A stretch of 18,512 nucleotides of DNA, from NCBI GenBank assembly GCA_001804205.1, contig MHFM01000035.1, positions 37,882 to 56,393 on the forward strand, written 5' to 3'. Shown piece by piece: positions 6,626 to 13,990 of the stretch. The notes below the pieces were generated by a model. That model did no database searches, had not been told where the DNA came from, and saw only the letters and a program-made list of their open reading frames with translations. Position 1 is the stretch's first letter. Each line of letters begins with the position of its first letter. The position numbers and the translations under genes were made by a program. Source of the DNA: Omnitrophica bacterium RIFCSPLOWO2_01_FULL_45_10b. Lineage in GTDB: Bacteria; Omnitrophota; Omnitrophia; Omnitrophales; Danuiimicrobiaceae.

Positions 6626-8089
6626 ATGGAAAGACATAAACCTTGGATTGAAACAGCAAGAAAGTATTTAGCAACCAGCCTTAATCCCGTCCCCCACGAG
6701 CTTAACGAAATGGATTGGAAAGAAGCTCTTTCGGCGGATAACGCGCGGACAGCTGAGCATCTATCTGCATTAGCAAACCAGCAAGGAGGCGGATTTTTTA
6801 GTTTTGGCATCGATTCCGGAGGTCGCATGCGCGGAGTCGTTGCCGATCAAGTGCACCTCATCGTCGAAAAACTGGCTAATATTTCAAGAAACGCTATCGA
6901 GCCGCCATTGAGGATCGACCACTATGTAGATAAAATGGAAGATAAGGAGATCCTTTTTGTTTATGTCTTGGAATCTTCACAGAAGCCGGTGCATTTACGC
7001 GGCAAAGGAATCGAGTTTTCATACATTCGATCCGGAGGACAAACTCGGAAAATGAGCAAGCAGGAAATTGCAAACGCAGTTCTGTCGACTCAGCAGTTCC
7101 GGTACGAAGAATTGGAAGCGCAACCATGTAAGGAGTCGGATATCTTCAAGTTGCTGGACCATGAGAAATTTTTCCAACTCCTGAACGCTCCAGGTGAGAA
7201 TTCTCAAGAAGCCGTTATTGAGCGGCTTATTAATGAAAAACTGGTCTATCGTCATAATGGGACATTATCGATTACTAATTTGGGCGCTATTGTCGCAGCG
7301 CGGGATATGAACTCTTTCCTCGGCAAAGAACGTTTTTCCGTTCGGGTGGTCAAGTACCGTGGCGTATCCAAAATTGAAGCCCAGACCGAGAAAGAATTTT
7401 CTCGAGGCTACGGAGTTGGCTTTCAGGAATTAATCCATTACATTTTAAGTCAATTGCCAACCAGCGAAGTGATCAAGGATGCGCTTCGAAAAAACGTTCC
7501 GCTTTATCCCGAAATTACCGTCCGAGAGTTGGTGGCTAATGCCCTGATCCATAGGGATTTTTTGATGAAGGGGATGAATCCGATGATTGAAATTTTCTCA
7601 GACCGGATGGAAATTTCAAATCCAGGCGCTCTTCTGCCATCAGTGAAGGTTGAACGGCTCATTGATGCGGCTCCTGAATCTCGTAATGAACTTTTTGCTG
7701 CTCTCATGCGGCGCATGGGTATTTGCGAGGAAAGAGGGAGCGGCATTGACAAAGCTCTTTTCGCCGTTGAAGTTTTTGGACTGCCTCCGGTCAAATTTGT
7801 CAACGGCCCCAATGCGTTCAAAGCTATTTTATATAACCCCAAGAGTTTTAAGCAAATGTCGCAGGAAGAGCGTCTCAATGCCTGTCTTCAACATTGCTGC
7901 ATCCGATATTATGTCGCCAGCGACCCCATGACGAACGCCTCTTTCCGAAAACGCTTGGGATTGAAGGATAGTCAGTACACTCTTGCCTGGAAGGTGATTG
8001 ATTCTGCGATAGAAAGAAAGTGGATCAAGCCGCGCGATTTGAACAGCAAATCAAGGAAATATGCTTCTTATATTCCCCATTGGGCGTGA
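6626..8089 (+). CDS. AlbA_2 domain / RecG-like GHKL ATPase family protein
   Basis: 487 residues from the ATG at 6626. The N-terminal AlbA_2 (Schlafen-type) nucleic-acid-binding domain spans about 20-150 (MDWKEALSADNARTAEHLSA, then GGGFFSFGID). The C-terminal half has the GHKL-type ATPase motifs of the COG2865 'RecG-like' proteins: ELVANALIHRD with E301 and N305, FSDRMEISNPG, and ERGSGI. It ends in a winged-helix-like tail (about 430-487). Such proteins are usually called transcriptional regulators or putative helicases, and many sit in defence or stress islands; the exact job is not known. It has its own promoter with a very short leader and lies between a gene-free repeat array and decayed defence genes. 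It is full length, with no sign of decay. Confidence 0.85.
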   Translation: MERHKPWIETARKYLATSLNPVPHELNEMDWKEALSADNARTAEHLSALANQQGGGFFSFGIDSGGRMRGVVADQVHLIVEKLANISRNAIEPPLRIDHYVDKMEDKEILFVYVLESSQKPVHLRGKGIEFSYIRSGGQTRKMSKQEIANAVLSTQQFRYEELEAQPCKESDIFKLLDHEKFFQLLNAPGENSQEAVIERLINEKLVYRHNGTLSITNLGAIVAARDMNSFLGKERFSVRVVKYRGVSKIEAQTEKEFSRGYGVGFQELIHYILSQLPTSEVIKDALRKNVPLYPEITVRELVANALIHRDFLMKGMNPMIEIFSDRMEISNPGALLPSVKVERLIDAAPESRNELFAALMRRMGICEERGSGIDKALFAVEVFGLPPVKFVNGPNAFKAILYNPKSFKQMSQEERLNACLQHCCIRYYVASDPMTNASFRKRLGLKDSQYTLAWKVIDSAIERKWIKPRDLNSKSRKYASYIPHWA

Positions 8090-8097
8090 TCAATTTG

Positions 8098-8321
8098 ATG
8101 AGTCCTGAAACCACCAAAGAACAAACTCAAAGCGTCGGCGAAAAAAGGTGAGTCATTTTTTACAAGTATCCAAGGAGAAAGTTTATAAGCTTTGTCAGCG
8201 CGGAAGAATGCCCGCCTCTAAGCTCGGAGGTCAGTGGAGATTTGATATCAAAGAGGTGGATGCATGGGTAAGACAGCAGCGACCAATGAGGAATAGGAAA
8301 AAAGCAAATGCCTATAATTGA
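8098..8321 (+). pseudogene. excisionase-type HTH (HTH_17) gene, frameshifted
   Basis: The ATG at 8098 opens MSPETTKEQTQSVGEKR and stops at a TGA at 8149-8151. In the frame one base back, following A6 at 8141-8146, the reading continues as VSHFLQVSKEKVYKLCQRGR, then KLGGQWRF, then DAWVRQQ, stopping at 8319-8321. This is the MerR/excisionase-like HTH_17 fold, a small DNA-binding regulator. Part of helix 1 that relatives have before SHFLQVS appears to be missing, so a small deletion with frameshift is likely. A shorter product from a GTG at 8148 (57 aa), or slippage at A AAA AAG, is possible. Its end overlaps the next ATG by 14 bp, as in an operon. Confidence 0.6.
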
Positions 8322-8484
8322 CAACAGATCAAGAACAATGCACGAGGGGCTAATCAACGCGCTCACAAGTGCTGACAGAGTAGATATTGAAGTAGCTTTT
8401 TTCTACTTTTCGGGGTGGCAGCTGCTCGCGAAATATTTGCTGCGTAAAAATCAGAATCTTGAGGAATCGCAAAGTCGTGCATGA
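8308..8484 (+). pseudogene. PLD-type DEAD/DEAH helicase, N-terminal 58 residues only
   Basis: The ATG at 8308 gives MPIIDNRSRTMHEGLINALT, then SADRVDIEVAFFYFSGWQLL and a short tail. This is the start of helicases with an N-terminal phospholipase D-like domain, as I remember them; the DIEVAFFYFSGW strand is characteristic. These proteins normally have several hundred to a thousand residues. Similarity ends near residue 46, and the frame closes at a TGA at 8482-8484 where a repeat (ATGAATTTCAG, 8481-8491) begins. It is a remnant of a helicase-type defence or DNA-repair gene that was co-transcribed with the HTH gene. Confidence 0.55.
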
Positions 8485-8517
8485 ATTTCAGGCGCAGGAG
8501 AACCGGCACGGTTTTAT
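8481..8517. repeat. half-copy of the hairpin module ending in the GGAGAACC repeat
   Basis: ATGAATTTCAG, three differing bases, then CAGGAGAACCGGCACGGTTTT matches 6324-6358 almost base for base. Only the right half of the type-2 hairpin is present. It marks the point where the PLD-helicase reading frame stops. Confidence 0.65.
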
Positions 8518-8552
8518 TGTGCATTATTTAAAAATCCCTTCAACCTATCAAG

Positions 8553-8645
8553 TTTACGCTCGCCCAAATTTAAGCTACAATACTTGCCATGAGCAACATC
8601 AAAAAAATCACCGAACCCGGCACTTTTGGAAGCAGACGCTTTTAA
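8553..8645 (+). pseudogene. strong promoter with an 18-codon gene remnant
   Basis: TTTACG (8553-8558), a 17-bp spacer and TACAAT (8576-8581) make a good sigma-70 promoter. Transcription would begin at about 8588, at the ATG at 8589-8591, so the message would be leaderless. The frame reads MSNIKKITEPGTFGSRRF and stops at a TAA at 8643-8645. This looks like the start of a lost gene; the AGGTGACA repeat sequence follows at 8662. The promoter may now serve the Z1 gene, 115 bp downstream. I do not recognise the peptide. Confidence 0.4.
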
Positions 8646-8704
8646 TACGGTACGTATAAACAGGTGACAAATATCAAAACGATAGGAAGTGAATTAACAC
8701 AAAA

Positions 8705-10888
8705 ATGAGTAAGCCAACATCTATTTTTTCGAGATTCATAGAAAACAAGCAATATTCAGATGACTCGATAGCATGCATTAAGGAAACTGTGCATAAACTT
8801 CTGAATAGTAATACTAATGTAACCCATCCAGGAATGCTTCTTGGAAAGATTCAGAGTGGAAAAACACGAACTTTTATTGGAATAATCGCGTTAGCGTTTG
8901 ATAGCGCTTTTGACATTTGTGTTGTTTTTACAAAGGGCACCAAGGCCCTTTCCGAGCAAACTTATAAAAGGCTGGAAGATGAATTTAGGGACTTTAATGA
9001 TAATGATGTCGTAAAAATCTATGACATCATGAATATGCCAACGCAGTTAACCCCCTATATACGTGGGCAAAAATTAATAGTAGTTGTAAAAAAACAAACA
9101 CACAACTTGGATAGGTTGATACATTTCTTTGATCTTTACCCTGATTTAGCAGAGAAGAGATCTTTATTTATTGATGATGAGGCTGATATAGCTAGTATCG
9201 GATTTAGACGAGATCAAACGCAACAAGATGGCGTAAGTATGAATGTCTTAGCATCCAAAATAAGCCGCATCAGGGCTGGCTTTACTAGTAATTACGGCTT
9301 TCTTCAAGTCACCGCCACTCCCTATTCCTTATATTTGCAACCAAGAGGTGAAATCCAGCTGAATAATTTTGTATTCGAGCCTATAAGACCCGCTTTTACA
9401 ACACTAGTGCCAATATTTGAAAGCTATGTGGGTGGGAAGGAATATTTCGAATTGTCACAAGATCCGCAAAGCGTTTTTTCCCATTTGCATATGCAGGTTC
9501 CAGACGCAGAGATGAGTGTTTTGGGGCGGCGTGATCAACGTTATCTTACCAATATCCTTACAACTCCAAATTTGCAGGTGTTTCGTCAATCAATTGTTGA
9601 TTATCTTGTTGCTGGGGCGATAAGAATAATTCAATGTAATCGAGAAAATAGAAATTACAAATCAAGTTTCATTGTTCACACATCACCAGGACGTCCTAAA
9701 CATCAGTGGCAAGTTGAACTTACTGAGAGATTGATGGTAAAGTTGCAGGAGCTTGCTTCAGAGAACAATCCTCGCTTAGAAAATTTAATTAGAGCGGGGT
9801 ATGACAATTTATCTCCTTCAATTAAAAAAAATCAAGATTTGCTCCCTGATTTTTCAGATGTCCTTAACAAGGTCAACGAAACGCTTTCCCATGGAATGAT
9901 CGGTATTATTAAAATAAACTCTGAAAATCAAATTTTAGCCCTGCTTGATCGGAAAGGTCAATTAAGGCTGGATAATCCATTTAATATTTTTATTGGGGGG
10001 CAAATTCTGGACAGAGGTCTCACAATAGAAAATCTTATCGGATTCTTTTATGGCAGAAATCCTAGCGTATTTCAACAAGACACAGTATTGCAACATTCTC
10101 GTATGTATGGAGCGAGATCAAAAAGTGATATAGCTGTTACCAGGCTTTATACGTCCAACCGTATCTATAGAGCATTGAATGCTATGCATGAATTTGATGC
10201 TGCGTTAAGAGAAGCATTTGAAAGGGGTATTCACAATCAAGATGATGGTGTTATTTTCATAGAAAGCGATACTAGCGGAACCATCCGTCCTTGCGCTCCA
10301 AGCAAGGTTCTTATAACGTCGACGGAAACAATAAGACCTCTTAGACGCTTCCTGCCAGTGGGATTTCAAACAAAAGCAAGGACATCGATACAAAAAATAA
10401 TTGATCGTATTGATAGCATCGTAAATCAAGCATCCAAGAATAACTCAGCAAAACCATTTATTATTGATGTTGAAACAGCAATTGAGATTATTAATCTTAT
10501 TGAATCCACTTTTGAGTATGATCAGAGATGGAATAACCTTGGTTATGAGTGGAATAAAGGGGCTTTTATCGCAATAATCCGCAGATTGGTCGATGGTGTG
10601 AGAGATCCAGAATTGCAAAGGAAGTTATATTGTTACACTCCTACAGGTCGGAAAGTGAGCCGATTAAAAAATAACAACACAGCTTTCACAGACGCTCCCG
10701 ATGATGGTCAAATTGATATACCAATTGCGAAGAGAGTGGCTGTAGAAACACCCTGTTTAATGCTATTAAAACAAGAAGGGTTGCTTGAAAAGGGTTGGAG
10801 AGACTGCGAATTTTGGTGGCCTGTTTTATTAACGCCATCTAATACAAGGACTTCCATTTTTGCAAGTGAGACGATAAGTTCATCGTAA
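8705..10888 (+). CDS. Z1-domain SF2 helicase-like protein of a restriction-modification locus
   Basis: 727 residues. Helicase-type ATPase motifs are clear: Walker A GKIQSGKT (47-54), Walker B LFIDDEAD (154-161), VTATPY (202-207), and a later QILDRGLTIENL and LQHSRMYGAR block like motifs V-VI. The pattern fits the Z1 domain, which is described with GHKL (MutL/MORC-like) ATPases, endonucleases and DNA methyltransferases in predicted restriction systems. Here the next gene on the same strand is an MvaI/BcnI-type endonuclease, followed by a convergent methyltransferase gene, so it likely helps the nuclease act or move on DNA. The ATG at 8705 has AGGAAG rather far upstream (15 bp). No GHKL partner lies in the locus itself; the nearest is the AlbA_2/GHKL gene ending at 8089. 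Base composition is more AT-rich than glgB. Confidence 0.75.
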   Translation: MSKPTSIFSRFIENKQYSDDSIACIKETVHKLLNSNTNVTHPGMLLGKIQSGKTRTFIGIIALAFDSAFDICVVFTKGTKALSEQTYKRLEDEFRDFNDNDVVKIYDIMNMPTQLTPYIRGQKLIVVVKKQTHNLDRLIHFFDLYPDLAEKRSLFIDDEADIASIGFRRDQTQQDGVSMNVLASKISRIRAGFTSNYGFLQVTATPYSLYLQPRGEIQLNNFVFEPIRPAFTTLVPIFESYVGGKEYFELSQDPQSVFSHLHMQVPDAEMSVLGRRDQRYLTNILTTPNLQVFRQSIVDYLVAGAIRIIQCNRENRNYKSSFIVHTSPGRPKHQWQVELTERLMVKLQELASENNPRLENLIRAGYDNLSPSIKKNQDLLPDFSDVLNKVNETLSHGMIGIIKINSENQILALLDRKGQLRLDNPFNIFIGGQILDRGLTIENLIGFFYGRNPSVFQQDTVLQHSRMYGARSKSDIAVTRLYTSNRIYRALNAMHEFDAALREAFERGIHNQDDGVIFIESDTSGTIRPCAPSKVLITSTETIRPLRRFLPVGFQTKARTSIQKIIDRIDSIVNQASKNNSAKPFIIDVETAIEIINLIESTFEYDQRWNNLGYEWNKGAFIAIIRRLVDGVRDPELQRKLYCYTPTGRKVSRLKNNNTAFTDAPDDGQIDIPIAKRVAVETPCLMLLKQEGLLEKGWRDCEFWWPVLLTPSNTRTSIFASETISSS

Positions 10889-10893
10889 ATCGC

Positions 10894-10959
10894 AGGCGTC
10901 CTGTAGCGGGGCACTTCGTAGGCTGTCCATGAGTAGGACGCCTAGGAATTACAGGACGC
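10894..10959 (+). promoter_or_regulatory. two competing stem-loops between the Z1 and endonuclease genes
   Basis: AGGCGTCCT (10894-10902) pairs perfectly with AGGACGCCT (10935-10943). The overlapping GCGTCCTGTA (10896-10905) pairs perfectly with TACAGGACGC (10950-10959). The two stems share a left arm, so only one can form at a time, as in attenuators. The 117-bp gap holds no gene and no convincing promoter. A plain repeat remnant is the alternative. Confidence 0.5.
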
Positions 10960-11005
10960 TAATTTTATTGTAAACTAACCGCAGCAAAAAGCCGATTAAG
11001 CATTT

Positions 11006-11716
11006 ATGCGCCGCATGCATAAATGGACCATAAGCAAAATCAAAAAAGCTCTCGGAGAACTTTCAAAGAAAGGCTGGGTAAAGGCTAATCGCAGCCACGA
11101 TACTGGAATTGGGAAAACCCTCGAAGATTATTTAGGTGTTACCGAAAATAATATTGCTTTACCGGATTTCGGCATAGTTGAGCTAAAATCTCAAAGGGTC
11201 AACACTGCTTCAATGATTACGTTGTTTACGAAGAGCCCTGAAGGCATTACCAATACTGAAATCCGGAAACGGTTTGGTTATCCCGACCCAGAGTTCCCTC
11301 ATGTGAAGATTTTGCACCAAACGATCACCAACGGCAAAAGAAATGCCATGGGGTTTTACTGTAAGATCAATGAGAAGCGGGGGAAGCTGCTCGTAATGAA
11401 GGATAGTAAAGTGCTTGGTTATTACGGTTTAGATTTTTTGAGACAAAAAGCCATGGATAAAATAGGCAACGGCTTGATTTTAGTTCTTGCTGAAACTAAG
11501 AAAAATCGCCGTCGGCAGTATTTCCAGTTCAAGGAAGCATACATTTTAAAAGACATCGACCCAACCAAGTTTTTAACCCATTCAAAGTATGACATCCGAC
11601 TAGGTGTTTATCACAGTGGTGTGAAAGCAGGGCAACCCCATGATCATGGTTCTGCCTTCCGCATATCCCGAAAAGCTCTACCGTTATTGTTTGGGATTCG
11701 CAGGAAAATACTTTAG
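11006..11716 (+). CDS. MvaI/BcnI-family type II restriction endonuclease
   Basis: 236 residues, close to BcnI (238) and MvaI (246). The PD-(D/E)xK active site is D54, E59 and K61 in LPDFGIVELKSQR, with the same spacing as in MvaI (D50, E55, K57). Upstream GIGKTLEDYLGV and ENNI, and downstream TLFTKSPEG, KRFGYPDPEFP and the C-terminal GQPHDHGSAFRIS, all match the family. MvaI cuts CCWGG and BcnI CCSGG; both work as monomers that nick one strand at a time. Which sequence this one cuts cannot be read off. A second in-frame ATG at 11015 is also possible; neither has a strong ribosome site. Its stop codon interlocks with that of the opposing methyltransferase gene (11713-11716). Confidence 0.9.
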   Translation: MRRMHKWTISKIKKALGELSKKGWVKANRSHDTGIGKTLEDYLGVTENNIALPDFGIVELKSQRVNTASMITLFTKSPEGITNTEIRKRFGYPDPEFPHVKILHQTITNGKRNAMGFYCKINEKRGKLLVMKDSKVLGYYGLDFLRQKAMDKIGNGLILVLAETKKNRRRQYFQFKEAYILKDIDPTKFLTHSKYDIRLGVYHSGVKAGQPHDHGSAFRISRKALPLLFGIRRKIL

Positions 11717-13593
11717 TTTTTTTTCAGAATCACGATACTTTCTTTACACATTGTTTCTTCTAATTTACCAACCTCATTGGTGGGAGAATTTTTTGAAGGC
11801 ATGCGTTTGTTTGGTATATTGCGAACAAATAAATCAACTACGCTGAATCCCAAGTGTTTTCCCAATTCTGCGATAATAAAATCTGTTGGCAATTGAACTT
11901 GTTTGACAGTTCTATTTCCTACCACAAGACAAAAATATTTACCTCGTTTTAAGATTCGGTAAGCGTTTTTCAAGCATTTTTCGAGGTCGATATAGAAACT
12001 AATTACTTCACGAGCTCGTTCTTTGTCTCTTGCACTGATTTGATTAATACAGTTGCTTAAGTGTCGAGACGGAAGAAAATTTAATAAATGAGCTGTTTTT
12101 TTACCTCCGAGTAAGAGATTGTCTACTTGCTGATTGTCGTCAATCAAGTCCAGCCATTGTGAGGCGAGGCGTGAAAATTGCCCATAAGCAACCGTTGTTC
12201 GGCTATCTCCATAAGGCGGAGAAGTGATAATACAGTCGATGGAATCACTTTCAATGCCATTGGTTTCAGCGGAATTACCGTGAATGATTTCAGCCCGAGT
12301 TTTTTTGTCCACTGCTTTATAAAAATCTGTCATGCACTGAATATTTCTTTCAGTTTTCTTCTTAAAGAAGCCAAAGACATCTGGGCTATGATCTGCTAAT
12401 TTTTCTTTTGGGATACGAACCAGTTTAAATTCACCGTTTTTTGTGTTAGAGCTAAACCGAGCCGTTTCAGCAAATGAAATTAAGAAAAAGTTTCTTATTT
12501 TTTTGTTTTCAATTTGCAATATTAGATATTTCAGTTTGGATAGTTTTTTAATTACTTCTGGCTTGAACCAGAAATCGACGTTAAAAAAAGAAGGAGGTTT
12601 TATACTGGCATTGAAGTTCTTTCCAATTTGTTCTATTAACTTTAAGTATTCTGTTTGAAGTAACTTAGGATTAATCTCTGTCGTTTTTGCTTTGGCTAAA
12701 AAAATAGCAAAGGGGTTCAAATCAATTCCGTACGCATTCCTTTTCAGTAAACGACTCTCAACAAGCGCGGTCCCGCTTCCGCAAAAGATATCACAAATCG
12801 TATCTCCCTCCTTACTGTAACTCTTCAACAGTCGGTTTGCCACTTGAGGAATAAACATGGCCGGATATGGGTGTATGCCGTGCGTGTATGATTTTGTTTG
12901 AGCACCGTTAAAATCCCACGAATAATCCGTTCTTCTCCGGAGTTTTTGTTTTGTGGGAGTGTAGAGCTTACTTTTTTCTTTACGATGTACATAATTTCGA
13001 ATGATACTAATTACTTTTCCACGGATCTCAACGTCATCGAAGTAAAGAGGCAATAGCGTTTGATTGGCAGGTTGGAGGCGAATTCTATTTTTTTCTCGGT
13101 AAAGCTTTTTTAACGTTGCCTCGTCCCCATCAGTAATCGCAACAACTGTTTCACCATTTTCAGCTGTTGGTTGTTCACGGATAATTACAGTATCACCGTC
13201 AAAAATTCCCTCATCAATCATGCTGTTTCCCTTGACTCGTAGCGCGAAATGTCTTCCAGAATTTGAAATTTGATCTTTAGAAACAGTTATTGTCTGCGGA
13301 TCTTCGATAACTTCTATAGGAGAGCCGGCGGCGATAGTACCTAAAAGTGGAATTCGAACAATGTTTTCCTGTGGTTTTTTCTGTAAAGTTTCAATCCCAC
13401 GTGGTTGGTTTGCCTGTTTTTTGAGATATCCCTTATACCTCAAAGCTTCGACATGCTGATGGATTGTTGCCACAGAAGATAACCCAAAATGTTTTTTGAT
13501 ATCTTCCAGAGAAGGCGCGTATTCGCGTTTTTTGGTGTAGGAGTTAACGTAATCCAGAATTTGCTTTTGTCTTTTTGTAATTGGGATCAGCAT
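11713..13593 (-). CDS. LexA repressor fused to a DNA methyltransferase (N4-cytosine/N6-adenine type)
   Basis: 626 residues from the ATG at 13593 (a TTG at 13608 is less likely: MLIPITKRQKQIL is a typical LexA start). Residues 1-70 form the LexA winged helix. The self-cleavage site is AAGSP with A89-G90, and the catalytic dyad is S124 (GNSMID) and K162 (ATLKKL); the G-to-S distance equals E. coli LexA (G85, S119). LexA ends near 203. The methyltransferase follows: HGIHPYPAMF (about 238-247), SAM-binding DIFCGSGTA (268-276) and catalytic SPPY (458-461). SPPY is usual for N4-cytosine enzymes, and M.MvaI is one, which fits the MvaI-like endonuclease next door. Function inferred: it protects host DNA and represses its own promoter, with RecA-stimulated self-cleavage. 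No frameshift or stop separates the two parts. Confidence 0.9.
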   Translation of the reverse strand: MLIPITKRQKQILDYVNSYTKKREYAPSLEDIKKHFGLSSVATIHQHVEALRYKGYLKKQANQPRGIETLQKKPQENIVRIPLLGTIAAGSPIEVIEDPQTITVSKDQISNSGRHFALRVKGNSMIDEGIFDGDTVIIREQPTAENGETVVAITDGDEATLKKLYREKNRIRLQPANQTLLPLYFDDVEIRGKVISIIRNYVHRKEKSKLYTPTKQKLRRRTDYSWDFNGAQTKSYTHGIHPYPAMFIPQVANRLLKSYSKEGDTICDIFCGSGTALVESRLLKRNAYGIDLNPFAIFLAKAKTTEINPKLLQTEYLKLIEQIGKNFNASIKPPSFFNVDFWFKPEVIKKLSKLKYLILQIENKKIRNFFLISFAETARFSSNTKNGEFKLVRIPKEKLADHSPDVFGFFKKKTERNIQCMTDFYKAVDKKTRAEIIHGNSAETNGIESDSIDCIITSPPYGDSRTTVAYGQFSRLASQWLDLIDDNQQVDNLLLGGKKTAHLLNFLPSRHLSNCINQISARDKERAREVISFYIDLEKCLKNAYRILKRGKYFCLVVGNRTVKQVQLPTDFIIAELGKHLGFSVVDLFVRNIPNKRMPSKNSPTNEVGKLEETMCKESIVILKKN

Positions 13594-13610
13594 AATTTGA
13601 TTGACCAAAT

Positions 13611-13652
13611 TTATTATCGGCTATATCATACCGAAAATAAACCGAAAGTAAA
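13611..13652 (-). promoter_or_regulatory. promoter of the LexA-methyltransferase gene with three operator half-sites
   Basis: On the minus strand, TTTACT (13652-13647), 16 bp, TATGAT (13630-13625) form the promoter. The half-site CCGAWARTAA occurs three times: CCGAAAATAA (13631-13640) and CCGAAAGTAA (13642-13651) as direct repeats 11 bp apart, filling the spacer and -35, and inverted TTATTATCGG (13611-13620) just past the -10, 20 bp (two DNA turns) from the first. Bound LexA domains here would block RNA polymerase. Autoregulation is inferred. Confidence 0.6.
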
Positions 13653-13738
13653 GGCTTATTTCAACTGCGCGCTGTCATTAAATGCAAGGCAGGTTTGATG
13701 CTTCCTCTAATCTGGCGATTTCGCGACCGGTTACAGCA

Positions 13739-13769
13739 GACGGTGCAGTGAAGACCGTCGGATAGGAGG
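13739..13769 (+). promoter_or_regulatory. leader hairpin and strong ribosome site of the 70-aa gene
   Basis: GACGGT (13739-13744) pairs with ACCGTC (13754-13759). A full AGGAGG follows at 13764-13769, 8 bases before the ATG. A competing pairing with GACCG upstream (13724-13728) is possible, so the leader could switch structure, but I match it to no known riboswitch. Confidence 0.35.
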
Positions 13770-13777
13770 AACTAAAG

Positions 13778-13990
13778 ATGAGTAAGTGCAATAACGACGC
13801 TCCGCTAATGCGGGGTTGTCGCTCAAGAAATCAGACTGGGCAGCTTCGAGATAAGCGTGATGATACTCACGCTGGAACTATCGAAAAGCAGTACGGTATT
13901 GATTTCGGAGTTCGATCTGATATGCATTTAGATGAACTTCTAAAGCGTAAAAGAAAGAACTCTCTGAATGATCTGATTACTGGTCAGTAA
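13778..13990 (+). CDS. small protein of unknown function, 70 residues
   Basis: The ATG at 13778 is preceded by a perfect AGGAGG at the best spacing, so it is very likely translated, and strongly. The N-terminal third is polar with two cysteines (C4, C14). The rest, from about 22 (QLRDKRDDTHAGTIEKQYGI, then DFGVRSDMHLDELL, then SLNDLI), is charged and partly helical and looks like a conserved small domain, but I cannot assign a function. It is divergent from the LexA-methyltransferase gene and starts 126 bp from the operator half-sites, so it could be under the same control. An inverted repeat, GATCTGATTACT/AGTAATTAGATC (13970-13997, one wobble), spans its stop codon; no T-tract follows. Confidence 0.7.
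   Translation: MSKCNNDAPLMRGCRSRNQTGQLRDKRDDTHAGTIEKQYGIDFGVRSDMHLDELLKRKRKNSLNDLITGQ

Noticed and set aside
8459..8659. 66-codon plus-strand frame
   Set aside because: It spans a repeat half-copy and a strong promoter, and overlaps two gene remnants in other frames.
13593..13608. TTG start adding MVNQI to LexA
   Set aside because: LexA proteins typically begin at or near the MLIPITKRQ segment, and no ribosome site favours the TTG.
13653..13777. Known riboswitch in the leader of the 70-aa gene
   Set aside because: Only a simple hairpin and the ribosome site could be seen; no known riboswitch core was recognised.
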